Source: CALDOK01 sp964481655
GTDB taxonomy: Bacteria; Myxococcota_A; UBA796; JAFGLY01
Length of the DNA: 64,000 nt
Direction: 5' to 3'
NCBI GenBank assembly: GCA_964481655.1
Contig: CAYZVO010000007.1
Coordinates: 1-64,000, forward strand
The notes below the pieces were generated by a model. That model did no database searches. It was not told where the DNA came from and saw only the letters and a list, made by a program, of their open reading frames with translations. The translations under genes and the position numbers were made by a program. Shown here piece after piece: positions 56,184 to 64,000 of this stretch (positions are counted from its first letter, which is position 1; every line of letters begins with the position of its first letter).

Positions 56184-57266
56184 ATGCGCAAGCTGTCGAT
56201 CGGACTCGCACTGCTGCTCCTGGCGGTCGCCGCCCTGGTGCTGGTCACCCTGGTCCGGGCGGGGCAGTTCCGCTCCATCGAGCCCCTGATCCCGGGGGAG
56301 TGCACGGTCATCGAGGGCGTGGTGGGCGCCGAGGACCTCACCGTGGACCACGCCCGGGGTCTGGCCTGGATCAGCGCGGACGATCGCCGGGCGACCATGG
56401 CGGGGGCGCCCGCGCGCGGCCAGCTGCTGACCATGGATCTGACCGCAACCGAGCCCCGCTTGGTCGAGCTCACCCCGGCCGAGCCCGCCGACTTCCACCC
56501 CCACGGGCTCAGCCTGTGGACCGGCCCGGACGGCCGGCAGCGCCTGTTCGTGATCAACCACCCGGTGGGTGGGGGCCACGTGGTGGAGATCTTCGATCTC
56601 ACCGAAGCGGGCGGCCTGGTGCACGCCGAGAGCGTCACCCACCCGGCCATGAGCCGCCCCAACGACCTGGTGGCGGCGGGTCCCCGGCAGTTCTACCTGG
56701 GCAACGACCACCGCCACGACAGCGGGCTGTTGCACCACATCGAGACCCTGCTGGCCCTGCCCTGGTCCGGCGTGATCTTCTTCGACGGCGAAGGAGCGTG
56801 GGAGGTGGCCAGCGGCCTGGCCTACACCAACGGGATGCAGCTGTCGCCCGACGGTCGGACCCTGTGGGTCGTGGAGACCACCGGCAAGGCGCTGCACCGC
56901 TACCTGCGGGACCCCGACAGCGGCGGGCTCACCCCGGACGGGTCCTGGGATCTGGGCAGCGGGCTGGACAACGTGGAGTGGGACGAGCAGGGCCGCCTGC
57001 TCATCACCGCCCATCCGCGCCTGCTGGACTTCAGCGCCCACGCATCGGACGCGCGGGAGCGCTCGCCCACCCAGGTGATCCGGGTCGAGCCCGGGGAGCC
57101 GGGCGGGTTCGAGACGATCTACATGGAGCCTGGCGAGCTGCTCTCTGGAGGCAGCGTGGCTGCGGTCTACCGCGGTCGGATGCTCATGGGGTCGGTGTTC
57201 GAGCCCTGGCTGCTGCTCTGTGATCTTCCCGACGCCTCATCCCCAGCGCCAGCAGGCCCACGCTGA
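56184..57266 (+). CDS. Paraoxonase/arylesterase-like beta-propeller (PON/SMP-30 type)
   Basis: A 360-residue protein with one N-terminal helix (about 5-26) holding a six-bladed propeller. HPHGLSLWTGPDG, SRPNDLVAAGPRQFYLGNDH (Asn-Asp calcium ligands) and GLAYTNGMQLSPDGRTLWVVE occur in the order of paraoxonases. The end GSVFEPWLLLCDL corresponds to the GTVFHxALYC end of PONs. The last 15 or so residues are a tail caused by running into the convergent gene, with an overlap of 83 bases. PONs hydrolyse lactones (for instance acyl-homoserine lactones) and aryl esters with Ca2+. The substrate here is not known. Confidence 0.8.
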   Translation: MRKLSIGLALLLLAVAALVLVTLVRAGQFRSIEPLIPGECTVIEGVVGAEDLTVDHARGLAWISADDRRATMAGAPARGQLLTMDLTATEPRLVELTPAEPADFHPHGLSLWTGPDGRQRLFVINHPVGGGHVVEIFDLTEAGGLVHAESVTHPAMSRPNDLVAAGPRQFYLGNDHRHDSGLLHHIETLLALPWSGVIFFDGEGAWEVASGLAYTNGMQLSPDGRTLWVVETTGKALHRYLRDPDSGGLTPDGSWDLGSGLDNVEWDEQGRLLITAHPRLLDFSAHASDARERSPTQVIRVEPGEPGGFETIYMEPGELLSGGSVAAVYRGRMLMGSVFEPWLLLCDLPDASSPAPAGPR

Positions 57267-59400
57267 GGGCCAGCAGCGAGCCGGCGCCGCGGCGGCCCCC
57301 GCTGGCGCACCCGCCGCAGCCCTCGTCGGGGAAGCGCAGGCCGGGCACGTCGTCGTCGTCCCCGGAGTCGCCGGGGATGGTGGGATCGCCGCTGTCCGGC
57401 TCGTCGGCGCCGCCCCGGCCGCCGGCGATGCGCAGCGTGGAGTAGTAGCGGTCGCCGTCCCAGCCGGAGCCGTCGGACCAGGTGGGGCCGGTGATCTCCT
57501 CGCTCAGCTCCGGCGCCAGCCAGCAGCTGAGGCCATCGGGCCCCCGGGCGCAGAGGTCGGCGTCGCCGTCGCCGTCGATGTCGGCGGTGCGCAGGGTGGT
57601 GTAGTAGCGGTGGTCGTCCCAGCCCGCGTCGTCGGACAGGGCCGGGCCTTCGACAGAGGACCCGAAGGACGCGCCCTCCCACGGCCACCACCACACCCCG
57701 GCGTTGGCGCGGGCCAGCAGGTCCTGGTCGCCGTCGCCGTCGATGTCGGCCAGCTGGATGGTGGCGTAGTTCGAGTGGTCGCCCCAGCCGCTGGCGTCGG
57801 ACAGCTCGGGGCCCTCGATGGCGGCGTCGAAACCGCTGCCCCGGGACAGGTGGCAGACGAAGCCCTCGGGCGCCCGGCCGCAGAGGTCGGCCCGGCCGTC
57901 GCCGTCCACGTCCTCGAAGCGCAGGGTGGACCAGGACGCCACGTCGTCCCAGCCGGCCTCGTCGCTCCAGGCGGGCAGGGAGCCCACGCCCTCGAAGCCC
58001 TCGCCGGTGGAGCGCCAGCAGTAGACCTGGGCGCCGCCCCGGGCGCAGAGATCGTCGCGCCCGTCGCCGTCCATGTCCGCCATGCGGATGGTCCCGTAGT
58101 AGCGGGGGCGGGTCCAGCCCAGATCGTCCGACAGATCCTCCATCGCGATGGAGGCGTCGAAGCCCGCCCCGGTCGAGGGGTAGCAGCGGAAGCCCGCGGC
58201 GGCCCGGGCGCAGAGGTCGTCCCTGCCGTCGCCGGTGACGTCCGCCAGGCGGATGGTGGTGGCGTGGTCCAGCCCGCCCCAGCCGCTGTCGTCGGACAGC
58301 TCGGGGCCTTCGATGGCGGTGGCCAGCCCGCTGGCGCCGGTCCAGCAGCTGACGCCCTCGGCCCCGCGGGCGCAGAGGTCGGCCAGCCCGTCGCCGTCGA
58401 TGTCACCCCAGCGAAGGGTGGCGTAGTGCTGCTCGCTCGAGAACCCCGCGTCGTTGGACAGGGCGTCCTGCTCCCAGCTGGCCTCGAAGCCGTCGCCGGT
58501 GGCGCGGTAGCAGCGCAGCCCCGCGGCGGCCCGGGCGCAGGCGTCGGCCCGGCCGTCGCCGTCGATGTCGGTGGAGCCGCCGTCGAGCAGGTGGGCGCCG
58601 AGGACCAGCTCGTCGAGCCAGAAGTCGCAGCTCTCCGGCGCGCCGGAGCCGCTGGCCCAGACCGCCAGGTGGTTGGCCACGGTGCGCTGGGAGCCGTCGG
58701 AGGGGTCGTTGAGCACGCCGTCGGCGGCGCTCCAGAGGGTGGAGGAGCCGCCGCCGTCGAGGTTCAGGGCGGTGTCGGCGCCCAGATCCACCATCAGATC
58801 GCCCAGCTGCTGGCAGGTCATGCCGTCGCTGCTCGAGCTGCGGCCGTCGACCACCACCAGCCACAGGGTGCGGCGGTCCTCGGACAGGCCCACGGCGGAG
58901 CGGGGGTTGAGGCTGGTGCAGTGGCTGGGGGCCGAGCTGTAGGAGGACAGGGCCACCCCGCCCACGACCAGCTTGGGGTAGCCACCGACGGCCTCGTCCA
59001 TCCAGTCGTCGGGAGAGGACCAGGTCTCCACCGGATCGCTGATCCACGCCTTGTCCCGCCCGAAGGCCACGAAGCCGTTCCAGTCGTTGTCGCTGTGCCA
59101 GTACTCGCCGGCGCCGATGGCCAGGCCGGTGGGCCAGTAGCCGTCGTAGGAGAAGAAGTCGCCGTTGATGCCCGCCTGGGCGCCCACCTCGCCGGTGAAC
59201 GAGGACAGGGTCTGCTGGCGCTCGTCCTCGCGGGTGGCCCGCAGCTGGACGCCCCGGGCGCAGAGGTCCACCTCGAGGGCGTGGATCTGGTTGGGCTCGG
59301 AGCTGGTGCGGTGCAGGTAGCGCACCCCTGGGTGGGGGTCGGACCATGTGTCGGTGGCGCCGGCGGGCAGCGCGAGGATCAGGGCGACGACGGAGAGCAT
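57184..59400 (-). CDS. Exported NAGPA-type glycosidase domain protein with FG-GAP/VCBS repeats and MYXO-CTERM
   Basis: A 738-residue protein with a signal peptide (MLSVVALILALPAGATD). Residues of about 25-250 form a phosphodiester-glycosidase (NAGPA, exopolysaccharide biosynthesis) domain: AGINGDFFSYDG, GLAIGAGEYWHS, AVGLSEDRRTLWLVVVDGR and LGADTALNLDGGGSSTLW. From about 270 to 650 there are seven FG-GAP/VCBS-like Asp repeats (RLADVTGDGRDDLCARA and variants). The end, EGCGGCASGG, a helix (LLALSVGLLALGM) and RRRED, is a MYXO-CTERM signal, with about 12 further residues of tail. Its ATG lies five bases after the stop of the FGE-like lipoprotein gene. Confidence 0.85.
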   Translation of the reverse strand: MLSVVALILALPAGATDTWSDPHPGVRYLHRTSSEPNQIHALEVDLCARGVQLRATREDERQQTLSSFTGEVGAQAGINGDFFSYDGYWPTGLAIGAGEYWHSDNDWNGFVAFGRDKAWISDPVETWSSPDDWMDEAVGGYPKLVVGGVALSSYSSAPSHCTSLNPRSAVGLSEDRRTLWLVVVDGRSSSSDGMTCQQLGDLMVDLGADTALNLDGGGSSTLWSAADGVLNDPSDGSQRTVANHLAVWASGSGAPESCDFWLDELVLGAHLLDGGSTDIDGDGRADACARAAAGLRCYRATGDGFEASWEQDALSNDAGFSSEQHYATLRWGDIDGDGLADLCARGAEGVSCWTGASGLATAIEGPELSDDSGWGGLDHATTIRLADVTGDGRDDLCARAAAGFRCYPSTGAGFDASIAMEDLSDDLGWTRPRYYGTIRMADMDGDGRDDLCARGGAQVYCWRSTGEGFEGVGSLPAWSDEAGWDDVASWSTLRFEDVDGDGRADLCGRAPEGFVCHLSRGSGFDAAIEGPELSDASGWGDHSNYATIQLADIDGDGDQDLLARANAGVWWWPWEGASFGSSVEGPALSDDAGWDDHRYYTTLRTADIDGDGDADLCARGPDGLSCWLAPELSEEITGPTWSDGSGWDGDRYYSTLRIAGGRGGADEPDSGDPTIPGDSGDDDDVPGLRFPDEGCGGCASGGRRGAGSLLALSVGLLALGMRRREDHRAAARARTPTP

Positions 59401-59404
59401 GGTC

Positions 59405-60337
59405 CTAGTTGTGGATGCTGCGGACCAGGCGGAAGCCCAGGGTGTCGTCCCGGTACAGCTCGCCCTGCCACAGCCGGTTCGCCGAGCGGGTGAAGCGGGC
59501 CTGGGTGTCCCAGCTGCCGCCGCGCTTGACCAGCCGGGGCTGGCTGCCCGCGCCCACCGGGTCGGTGACCGCGTCGGCGGTGAACTCGACGTAGTAGTCC
59601 TGGCACCACTCCCAGACCCCGCCGTGCATGTCGTGCAGGCCCCAGGCGTTGGCCTCCTTCTGGGCCACGGGCATGGAGCTGGTGGCGTTGCCGCAGGTCC
59701 AGGCGATGTCGTCCAGCAGGGATCCGTCGGACAGCTCGAGCCCGCCTTCGCACAGATCGGCGTCGGCCTCGACCAGGTCCGCGCCGTTCGAGAACGCCGT
59801 GCTGGTCCCGGCCCGGGCCGCGTACTCCCACTCGGCCTCGGTGGGCAGGCGGAAACCCCGGCAGAGGTAGGGGCTCTCGATGTTGGACTTCAGGCTGCAG
59901 CTGACGTCGGGCAGCTGCCCGGTGCAGCTGTAGCAGCTCTGGAAGCCGGTGCACTCGGACAGGGCGTTGGCGAAGTACGCAGCCTCGCTCCAGCTGACCT
60001 CGTCCACGGGGCAGCGGTTGCAGCCGGGGTTGTTGCTGTTGTCGTACCCCATCAGCGCCTGGAAGTCGGCCTGGGGGACCTCGGTGCGGCTCATGTTGAA
60101 GTCGCGGGTCAAGGTGACGCTGTGGGCGGCCTCGTCGTCATTGCGGCCCTCTTCGTCGGCGGGGCTGCCCATGGTGAAGCTGCCCGCCTGGACGCGCACG
60201 AACTCGAGGCTGAGCCCGCAGTCCACGCCCGTGTCGTCGGGATCGGGGACCGCGACGCGGCTGTCATCCGGCTCGGGATCGCCGCATGCGCAGAGGGCGG
60301 TGACCAACAGCAGCGACGGGGCGATGTGGGAACGCAT
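59405..60337 (-). CDS. FGE/SUMF1-type sulfatase-modifying-factor-like lipoprotein
   Basis: A 310-residue protein. The lipobox is TALCAC (Cys18). From about 45: RVQAGSFTMGSPADEEGRND, then SRTEVPQADF, PVDEVSWSEAAYFANAL, FRLPTEAEWEYAARAG, WGLHDMHGGVWEWCQD and RGGSWDTQARFTRSANR, the full order of formylglycine-generating-enzyme (FGE-sulfatase) domains. In true FGEs two Cys in the C-terminal part bind copper. The visible Cys here (SCYSCTGQL, WCQD) are not clearly that pair, so it is more likely a non-catalytic FGE-like fold, common in Myxococcota lipoproteins. It heads the operon with the NAGPA gene. The ATG follows GAGG. Confidence 0.85.
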   Translation of the reverse strand: MRSHIAPSLLLVTALCACGDPEPDDSRVAVPDPDDTGVDCGLSLEFVRVQAGSFTMGSPADEEGRNDDEAAHSVTLTRDFNMSRTEVPQADFQALMGYDNSNNPGCNRCPVDEVSWSEAAYFANALSECTGFQSCYSCTGQLPDVSCSLKSNIESPYLCRGFRLPTEAEWEYAARAGTSTAFSNGADLVEADADLCEGGLELSDGSLLDDIAWTCGNATSSMPVAQKEANAWGLHDMHGGVWEWCQDYYVEFTADAVTDPVGAGSQPRLVKRGGSWDTQARFTRSANRLWQGELYRDDTLGFRLVRSIHN

Positions 60338-60395
60338 GGGAACCTCGCTCGGCGGCCGTGTAACGCGGCCGGTGGTGGCCGTGTGCGCGGTGAAA

Positions 60396-60401
60396 TACGG
60401 A
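60396..60401 (+). promoter_or_regulatory. Putative -10 element (TACGGA), leaderless start
   Basis: TACGGA ends five bases before the ATG at 60407 and no ribosome-binding site is present. The last base departs from TAnnnT. Confidence 0.3.
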
Positions 60402-60406
60402 CCCCC

Positions 60407-61855
60407 ATGCTTTCCACGCTCCAGGCTTCGGCCACCACGCTCGCCGCTCGAATGCGTCGCCGGGAGCTCGAGCCCCGCGCCGTGGTCGAGGCCCACATCC
60501 AGCGCATCCAGCTGGTGGACCCCGCGCTCAACGCCATGGCGGCTGAGCGCTTCGACGAGGCCCGCGCGGAAGCGGACGCCGCGGGCCGCCGCATCCGCGA
60601 GGCCGGCCCCGACGAGCCCCTGCCCCCGCTGCTGGGGGTGCCGTGCACGGTCAAGGAGTTCCTGGCGGTGCGGGGCATGCCCTGGACCGCGGGCATCACC
60701 GCCCGCCGCGGGCGTGTGGCCGGTGGGGACGCCACCGTGGTGCAGCGGCTGAAGGCCGCCGGCGCCATCGTCCTGGGCGTGACCAACATGGCCGAGGGCG
60801 GCCTGTGGATGGAGGCCCGCAACCCCGTCTACGGCCACACCCGCAACCCCTGGGGGCTGCGGCGCACCGCGGGGGGCTCGAGCGGCGGCTGCGGCGCCCT
60901 GGTGGCCTGTGGCGCCGTGCCCTTCTCACTGGGGGCCGACATCGGGGGCTCCATCCGCATCCCCGCGGCCTTCTGCGGCACCCTGGGCCACAAGCCCAGC
61001 GGCCGGGTGGTGCCCACCACCGGCCACCTGCCCCAGCCCCACGGCCAGGCCCGGGCCATGCTCTGCCTGGGCCCCATCGCCCGGCGGGGCGAGGACCTGA
61101 TGCCGCTGCTGCGCATCCTGGCGGGCCCCGACGGCTACGACCCTGTCGCCAGGCAGGGCATGCTCGTCGCGGCCGAAGACCGCGTGGATCCCCGGGAGCT
61201 CGAGGTCTTCCCGGTGGAGAGCCACCTGGGGGTCGCGGTCTGGCCGGAAGCCCGCCGCGCCGTGCGACGCGCCGCCAGGGCCCTCGGGGCGCTGGGCGCC
61301 ACCGTGCATCCCCCCGACGCCCTGTCCCTGGGCAACGGGGTGCTGCCCTGGAGCGCGGCGCTGATGGCCCCCGGCGGCGAGCGCTACCGGGAGATCCTCG
61401 GCGCCGGCGACAGCATCCCCCTGGGGCGGGAGATCCTGCGGCGGGCCGTGGGCCGCAGCCGCCACAGCGCGCTGCCCCTGATCGTCTGCGTGCTCGAGGC
61501 CCTGCTGGGCGGCGTGCCCAACGACTACGAGCGCGCCATGATCCGGCTGGCCCAGCGGCGCCAGGCCCTCGAGGCCCGGCTGGGTCCCCGCGGCGTGATC
61601 CTGCACCCTCCCTGGAGCCGGCCGGCCCCTCGCCACCGCGCGGCCTTCCTCGGCCCCTTCGACTGGGCGTGCACCGCCTTGTTCAACGCCCTCGAGCTGC
61701 CCGCCACCGTGGCCCCGGTGGGCTTCGAGCGCCACGGCCTGCCCACCGCGGTGCAGATCGTGGCCCGGCGGGGCGACGACGCGCGGACCATCGGGGTCGC
61801 GCGTCTGCTCGAGCGCCAGCTGGGCGGCTGGGTGATGGCGGAGCCCGGGGGCTAG
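60407..61855 (+). CDS. Amidase-signature family amidase
   Basis: A 482-residue protein. The Ser-cisSer-Lys catalytic triad is visible as Lys83 in VPCTVKEF, Ser158 in AGGSSGGCGALVA and Ser182 in ADIGGSIRIPAAFCG. These enzymes hydrolyse amides (including GatA-type relatives and fatty-acid amide hydrolases). The long spacing and the FGAT-like HPPWSRPAPRHRAA region place it with the FAAH/amidase group rather than GatA, and no gatB/gatC lies nearby. It starts without a leader and overlaps the convergent methyltransferase by four bases. Confidence 0.85.
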   Translation: MLSTLQASATTLAARMRRRELEPRAVVEAHIQRIQLVDPALNAMAAERFDEARAEADAAGRRIREAGPDEPLPPLLGVPCTVKEFLAVRGMPWTAGITARRGRVAGGDATVVQRLKAAGAIVLGVTNMAEGGLWMEARNPVYGHTRNPWGLRRTAGGSSGGCGALVACGAVPFSLGADIGGSIRIPAAFCGTLGHKPSGRVVPTTGHLPQPHGQARAMLCLGPIARRGEDLMPLLRILAGPDGYDPVARQGMLVAAEDRVDPRELEVFPVESHLGVAVWPEARRAVRRAARALGALGATVHPPDALSLGNGVLPWSAALMAPGGERYREILGAGDSIPLGREILRRAVGRSRHSALPLIVCVLEALLGGVPNDYERAMIRLAQRRQALEARLGPRGVILHPPWSRPAPRHRAAFLGPFDWACTALFNALELPATVAPVGFERHGLPTAVQIVARRGDDARTIGVARLLERQLGGWVMAEPGG

Positions 61856-63030
61856 CCCTCGTCGAGGGTGCGGTAGCGCGAGCTGTCGTGCCCGTGGCGG
61901 GCCCTCCTGGCCATGGTGGCCGGGGTGAAGAGCAGGTCGATCTCGGCGCGGATGGCTTCGAGCTGCCGCGCCTCGGCCTGCAGGTCGCCCAGGCGCTCCG
62001 CGATGGGCTCGCAGTCTCCCAGCTCGAAGCCCAGCCAGCGCCGCCCTTTCAGCTCGGCGGCCGCCGGGGTCGTGCCGCTGCCCGCGAAGGGGTCGAGCAC
62101 CAGGTCTCCAGGCTCGGTGGCGATGTCCAGCACCCGGTCCAGCAGCTTCAGCGCCAGCTCGTTGGCCCCTCGGTTCTTGTAGCGGCGGTGGCGCACCGGC
62201 GGGATGTCGGTCCAGACGTCGGTGAGGTTGAGCCCACGGGGGTTCAGCTTGTTCTTGTAGCCGCCGTAGTCCTTGATCTCACCGCCGCAGTGCCTGCATG
62301 CCTGCAGGGGCAGGCGGTGGGGGGCGAAGACCCGGGGCCGGGGGCCCTTGACGAAGTACAGCAGGCTGTAGTGGGAGGGGTAGAGGCGCTTGGGGATGGG
62401 CAGGGAGAACTTGATGTCCACCGCGATCCAGTGCTTGAGCTCCAGGTGCCGGTCGATGTGGGCGGCCAGGTGGATGTTCCACTTGGGCAGGTTGTAGAGG
62501 AACAGCGCGCCCCCCGGCGCCAGCACCCGGATCAGCTCGTCCAGCCAGCGGCTGCACCAGCTGATGTAGTCGCGCTCGGCGAGCTCGTCGTCGATGGCCT
62601 CGCCGTAGTCCTTGCCCAGGTTGAAGGGGGGATCGGCGAAGACGCAGTGCACCGAGCGGCTGGGCACGGCCTGCAGCAGCGGCACGCAGTCGCCCTGGTA
62701 CAGCCCGCCCAGGGCGGTGCGCAGGAACGGGTCGGGCAGCGCGGGCCTCGGCGGGGCCTCGACCGGGGGATCGCAGGGCCGATCGTGCGCCGCCAGCAGC
62801 CGCTCCAGCAGGGCCTGCGGCAGATCGCTGGCGCGCAGCTGCAGGGCCTCGGGGGAGGTGCCCAGCAGGGCCACCGCCCGGGGGATCAGCGCGGGCTCCG
62901 GCAGGCGGCCGCTCTGTTCCCACCAGCGCAGCTCGTCGGTGCTCACCCCCAGGGCCCGGGCCATGGCGCGGCGGCTCAGGCCGGCGGCCAGGCGCTTGGA
63001 CTCCAGGAAGGCACCGACGGCTCGGGGCAT
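61852..63030 (-). CDS. XRE-type helix-turn-helix fused to a beta-class DNA methyltransferase
   Basis: A 392-residue protein. Residues 8-60 form an XRE-type HTH (RLAAGLSRRAMARALGVSTDE). A methyltransferase follows with motif IV FADPPFNLGKDY (DPPF at about 133-136) before motif I DLVLDPFAGSGTTPAA near 322: DPPF before FxGxG marks the beta class, which methylates adenine N6 or cytosine N4. The target domain contains four Cys in CRHCGGEI. No restriction endonuclease gene is adjacent, so it could be an orphan methyltransferase with self-regulation through its HTH. The ATG at 63030 follows CGAGGCGAG. Confidence 0.85.
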   Translation of the reverse strand: MPRAVGAFLESKRLAAGLSRRAMARALGVSTDELRWWEQSGRLPEPALIPRAVALLGTSPEALQLRASDLPQALLERLLAAHDRPCDPPVEAPPRPALPDPFLRTALGGLYQGDCVPLLQAVPSRSVHCVFADPPFNLGKDYGEAIDDELAERDYISWCSRWLDELIRVLAPGGALFLYNLPKWNIHLAAHIDRHLELKHWIAVDIKFSLPIPKRLYPSHYSLLYFVKGPRPRVFAPHRLPLQACRHCGGEIKDYGGYKNKLNPRGLNLTDVWTDIPPVRHRRYKNRGANELALKLLDRVLDIATEPGDLVLDPFAGSGTTPAAAELKGRRWLGFELGDCEPIAERLGDLQAEARQLEAIRAEIDLLFTPATMARRARHGHDSSRYRTLDEG

Positions 63031-63056
63031 GGCTCGCCTCGGGGGCTGGGGGCGAG

Positions 63057-63062
63057 AGTGTA
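63057..63062 (-). promoter_or_regulatory. Putative -10 element (TACACT)
   Basis: TACACT on the minus strand lies 26 bases before the ATG at 63030, with GAGGCGAG between as a ribosome-binding site. Confidence 0.35.
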
Positions 63063-63089
63063 GCGCGGCAGCGGGTCGGGATCCAGCGC

Positions 63090-64000
63090 TCAGCGGACGA
63101 CCAGCACCACCAGCAGGGTCAGCAGCGCCAGCACGGCGAGGGCGTAGCCCCCCAGGGCCGCGAAGGGGTGGCGCACGGCGAGGCGGGCGGCCTCGTTCAT
63201 CACCCTCTGGGTGAAGGTGACGTGGCACTGGATGGGGATGCGGCCCTCGGCCCGGGCGTCCAGGCGCAGGAGCATGGCCTTGGTGTCGGCGTAGCGCTGC
63301 GCGGGGTCCTTCTGCATCCCGCCGTGCACGAACCACAGGATGTCCATGGGCACCTGGCCCTGGACCGGGTGCCGGGGGAGCTTCACCAGCTTGGGCTCGA
63401 TCTTCTGCACGCCACCGATCATCTCGAGGCTGTCCTGCAGCTCGTGCAGGTAGTGCTCGAGCCCGATGAGCTCGTGGAGGATGACGCTCAGGGCGTAGAT
63501 GTCGCTGCGGGCGTCCAGGGGCTCGCCCCGGGCCTGCTCGGGGGACATGTAGGCCGGGGTCCCCAGCACCTGCCCGGCGCGGGTGTCGCTGAGGCGCTCG
63601 CCGCTGTCCGGGCCGGGGGCCGGGGCCTCCCGGGCTCCGGCGGGTTCTGGGGCCGCGGGGTCCAGGGGCCGGGCCAGGCCCCAGTCCAGCACGGTGATCT
63701 CGCCGTGCTCGCCGACCATGATGTTGGCGGGCTTGAGATCCCGGTGCAGGATGCCGGCGTCGTGGGCGAAGTCCACCGCCTCGAGCACCCCGCGGAAGAT
63801 GCGCATGCGCTCCTCGAAGCCGTAGCTGGCGTGGGTGGCCCGATCGCCGGCCTTCAGGCGCCGGATGATGTCCGCCAGGGTCTCGCCTTGCACGTACTTC
63901 ATCACGAAGTAGTGGCGGCCCAGGTCGTCCACGCCCACATCGTGGATCGGCACGATGTTGGGGTGCTCCAGCTGGCCCACGGTGCGGATCTCGTCGGCGA
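63090..64000 (-). CDS. Serine/threonine protein kinase (5' partial)
   Basis: The N-terminus lies beyond the right edge; about 303 residues are visible. The kinase core shows VKYVQGETLADIIRRL, ILHRDLKPANIMV (HRD catalytic loop), TVLDWGLARPL (DFG replaced by DWG, an accepted variant), GTPAYMSPEQARGEP (APE-like) and DARSDIYALSVILHELIG. An insert of about 35 Pro/Ala/Glu-rich residues follows the DWG. After the kinase there are about 80 residues and a C-terminal membrane helix (ALAVLALLTLLVVLVV), so the kinase is membrane bound. Kinases of this PknB/PpkA type control development and secretion in Myxococcota; the target is unknown. Confidence 0.85.
   Translation of the reverse strand, partial: ADEIRTVGQLEHPNIVPIHDVGVDDLGRHYFVMKYVQGETLADIIRRLKAGDRATHASYGFEERMRIFRGVLEAVDFAHDAGILHRDLKPANIMVGEHGEITVLDWGLARPLDPAAPEPAGAREAPAPGPDSGERLSDTRAGQVLGTPAYMSPEQARGEPLDARSDIYALSVILHELIGLEHYLHELQDSLEMIGGVQKIEPKLVKLPRHPVQGQVPMDILWFVHGGMQKDPAQRYADTKAMLLRLDARAEGRIPIQCHVTFTQRVMNEAARLAVRHPFAALGGYALAVLALLTLLVVLVVR

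Overview
The window is very GC-rich, gene-dense DNA from a bacterium, most likely a member of the Myxococcota (a deltaproteobacterial-type lineage). The evidence is three proteins ending in MYXO-CTERM-like tails (Cys-rich turn, one membrane helix, Arg cluster), many lipoproteins with Asp/Cys-rich MopE-type repeats, FG-GAP propeller repeats, a Ser/Thr protein kinase, AgmX/PglI-like domains and a sigma-54 promoter. No rRNA, tRNA, CRISPR array, integrase or insertion sequence was seen. Many genes carry a TAnnnT hexamer 5-6 bases before the start codon, which points to frequent leaderless or short-leader transcripts.

Layout. 1-3.5 kb: an exported PHP-domain protein (cut by the left edge) and a solitary long-form urocanate hydratase. 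3.5-10.6 kb: a B12-binding radical SAM enzyme, a flippase-like membrane protein, a GT-C-like polytopic protein, a family 2 glycosyltransferase and a SPASM-type radical SAM enzyme, together suggesting a surface glycoconjugate or lipid pathway. 11-14.6 kb: an aminotransferase and an unusual membrane protein joining an SGNH hydrolase to a solute-binding domain. 14.5-19.4 kb: a two-lipoprotein operon (MopE/FG-GAP propeller and HEAT repeats). 19.4-23.1 kb: two convergent B12-type radical SAM proteins, one with an N-terminal TPR block.

23.1-28.2 kb: a 650-bp intergenic region with a palindrome, a strong hairpin, three dyad-symmetric 44-bp repeats and a near-perfect sigma-54 promoter, followed by three co-oriented membrane-protein genes. 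Next come a tiny MYXO-CTERM protein on the other strand and a second group (membrane protein, DUF4423-like protein, membrane-anchored alpha/beta hydrolase). 28.4-32 kb: an exported protein with two AgmX/PglI-like domains, a degenerate FKBP-like protein, a GNAT acetyltransferase and its coupled MYXO-CTERM neighbour.

32-39.5 kb: a methyltransferase, then a tight eight-gene run: PAAR spike-tip protein, radical SAM/SPASM protein, three tandem membrane-anchored paralogues sharing a GNPVLD motif, a coiled-coil membrane protein, an alkyltransferase-like DNA repair protein and a methyltransferase. This is the best candidate for an undescribed system. 39.5-49 kb: Asp-rich lipoproteins, a giant 2-hydroxyacyl-CoA-dehydratase activase, and exported WD40-like and small lipoproteins. 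49-57 kb: a membrane protein coupled to an M81 (MlrC-type) metalloprotein, an aromatic amino acid hydroxylase, a DUF4395-like membrane protein, a second SGNH-like protein, a GNAT enzyme and a paraoxonase-like arylesterase. 57-64 kb: an operon of an FGE-type lipoprotein and a NAGPA/FG-GAP MYXO-CTERM protein, an amidase, an XRE-fused beta-class DNA methyltransferase, and a Ser/Thr kinase cut by the right edge. Gene functions are inferred from motifs read by eye; no database search was possible.
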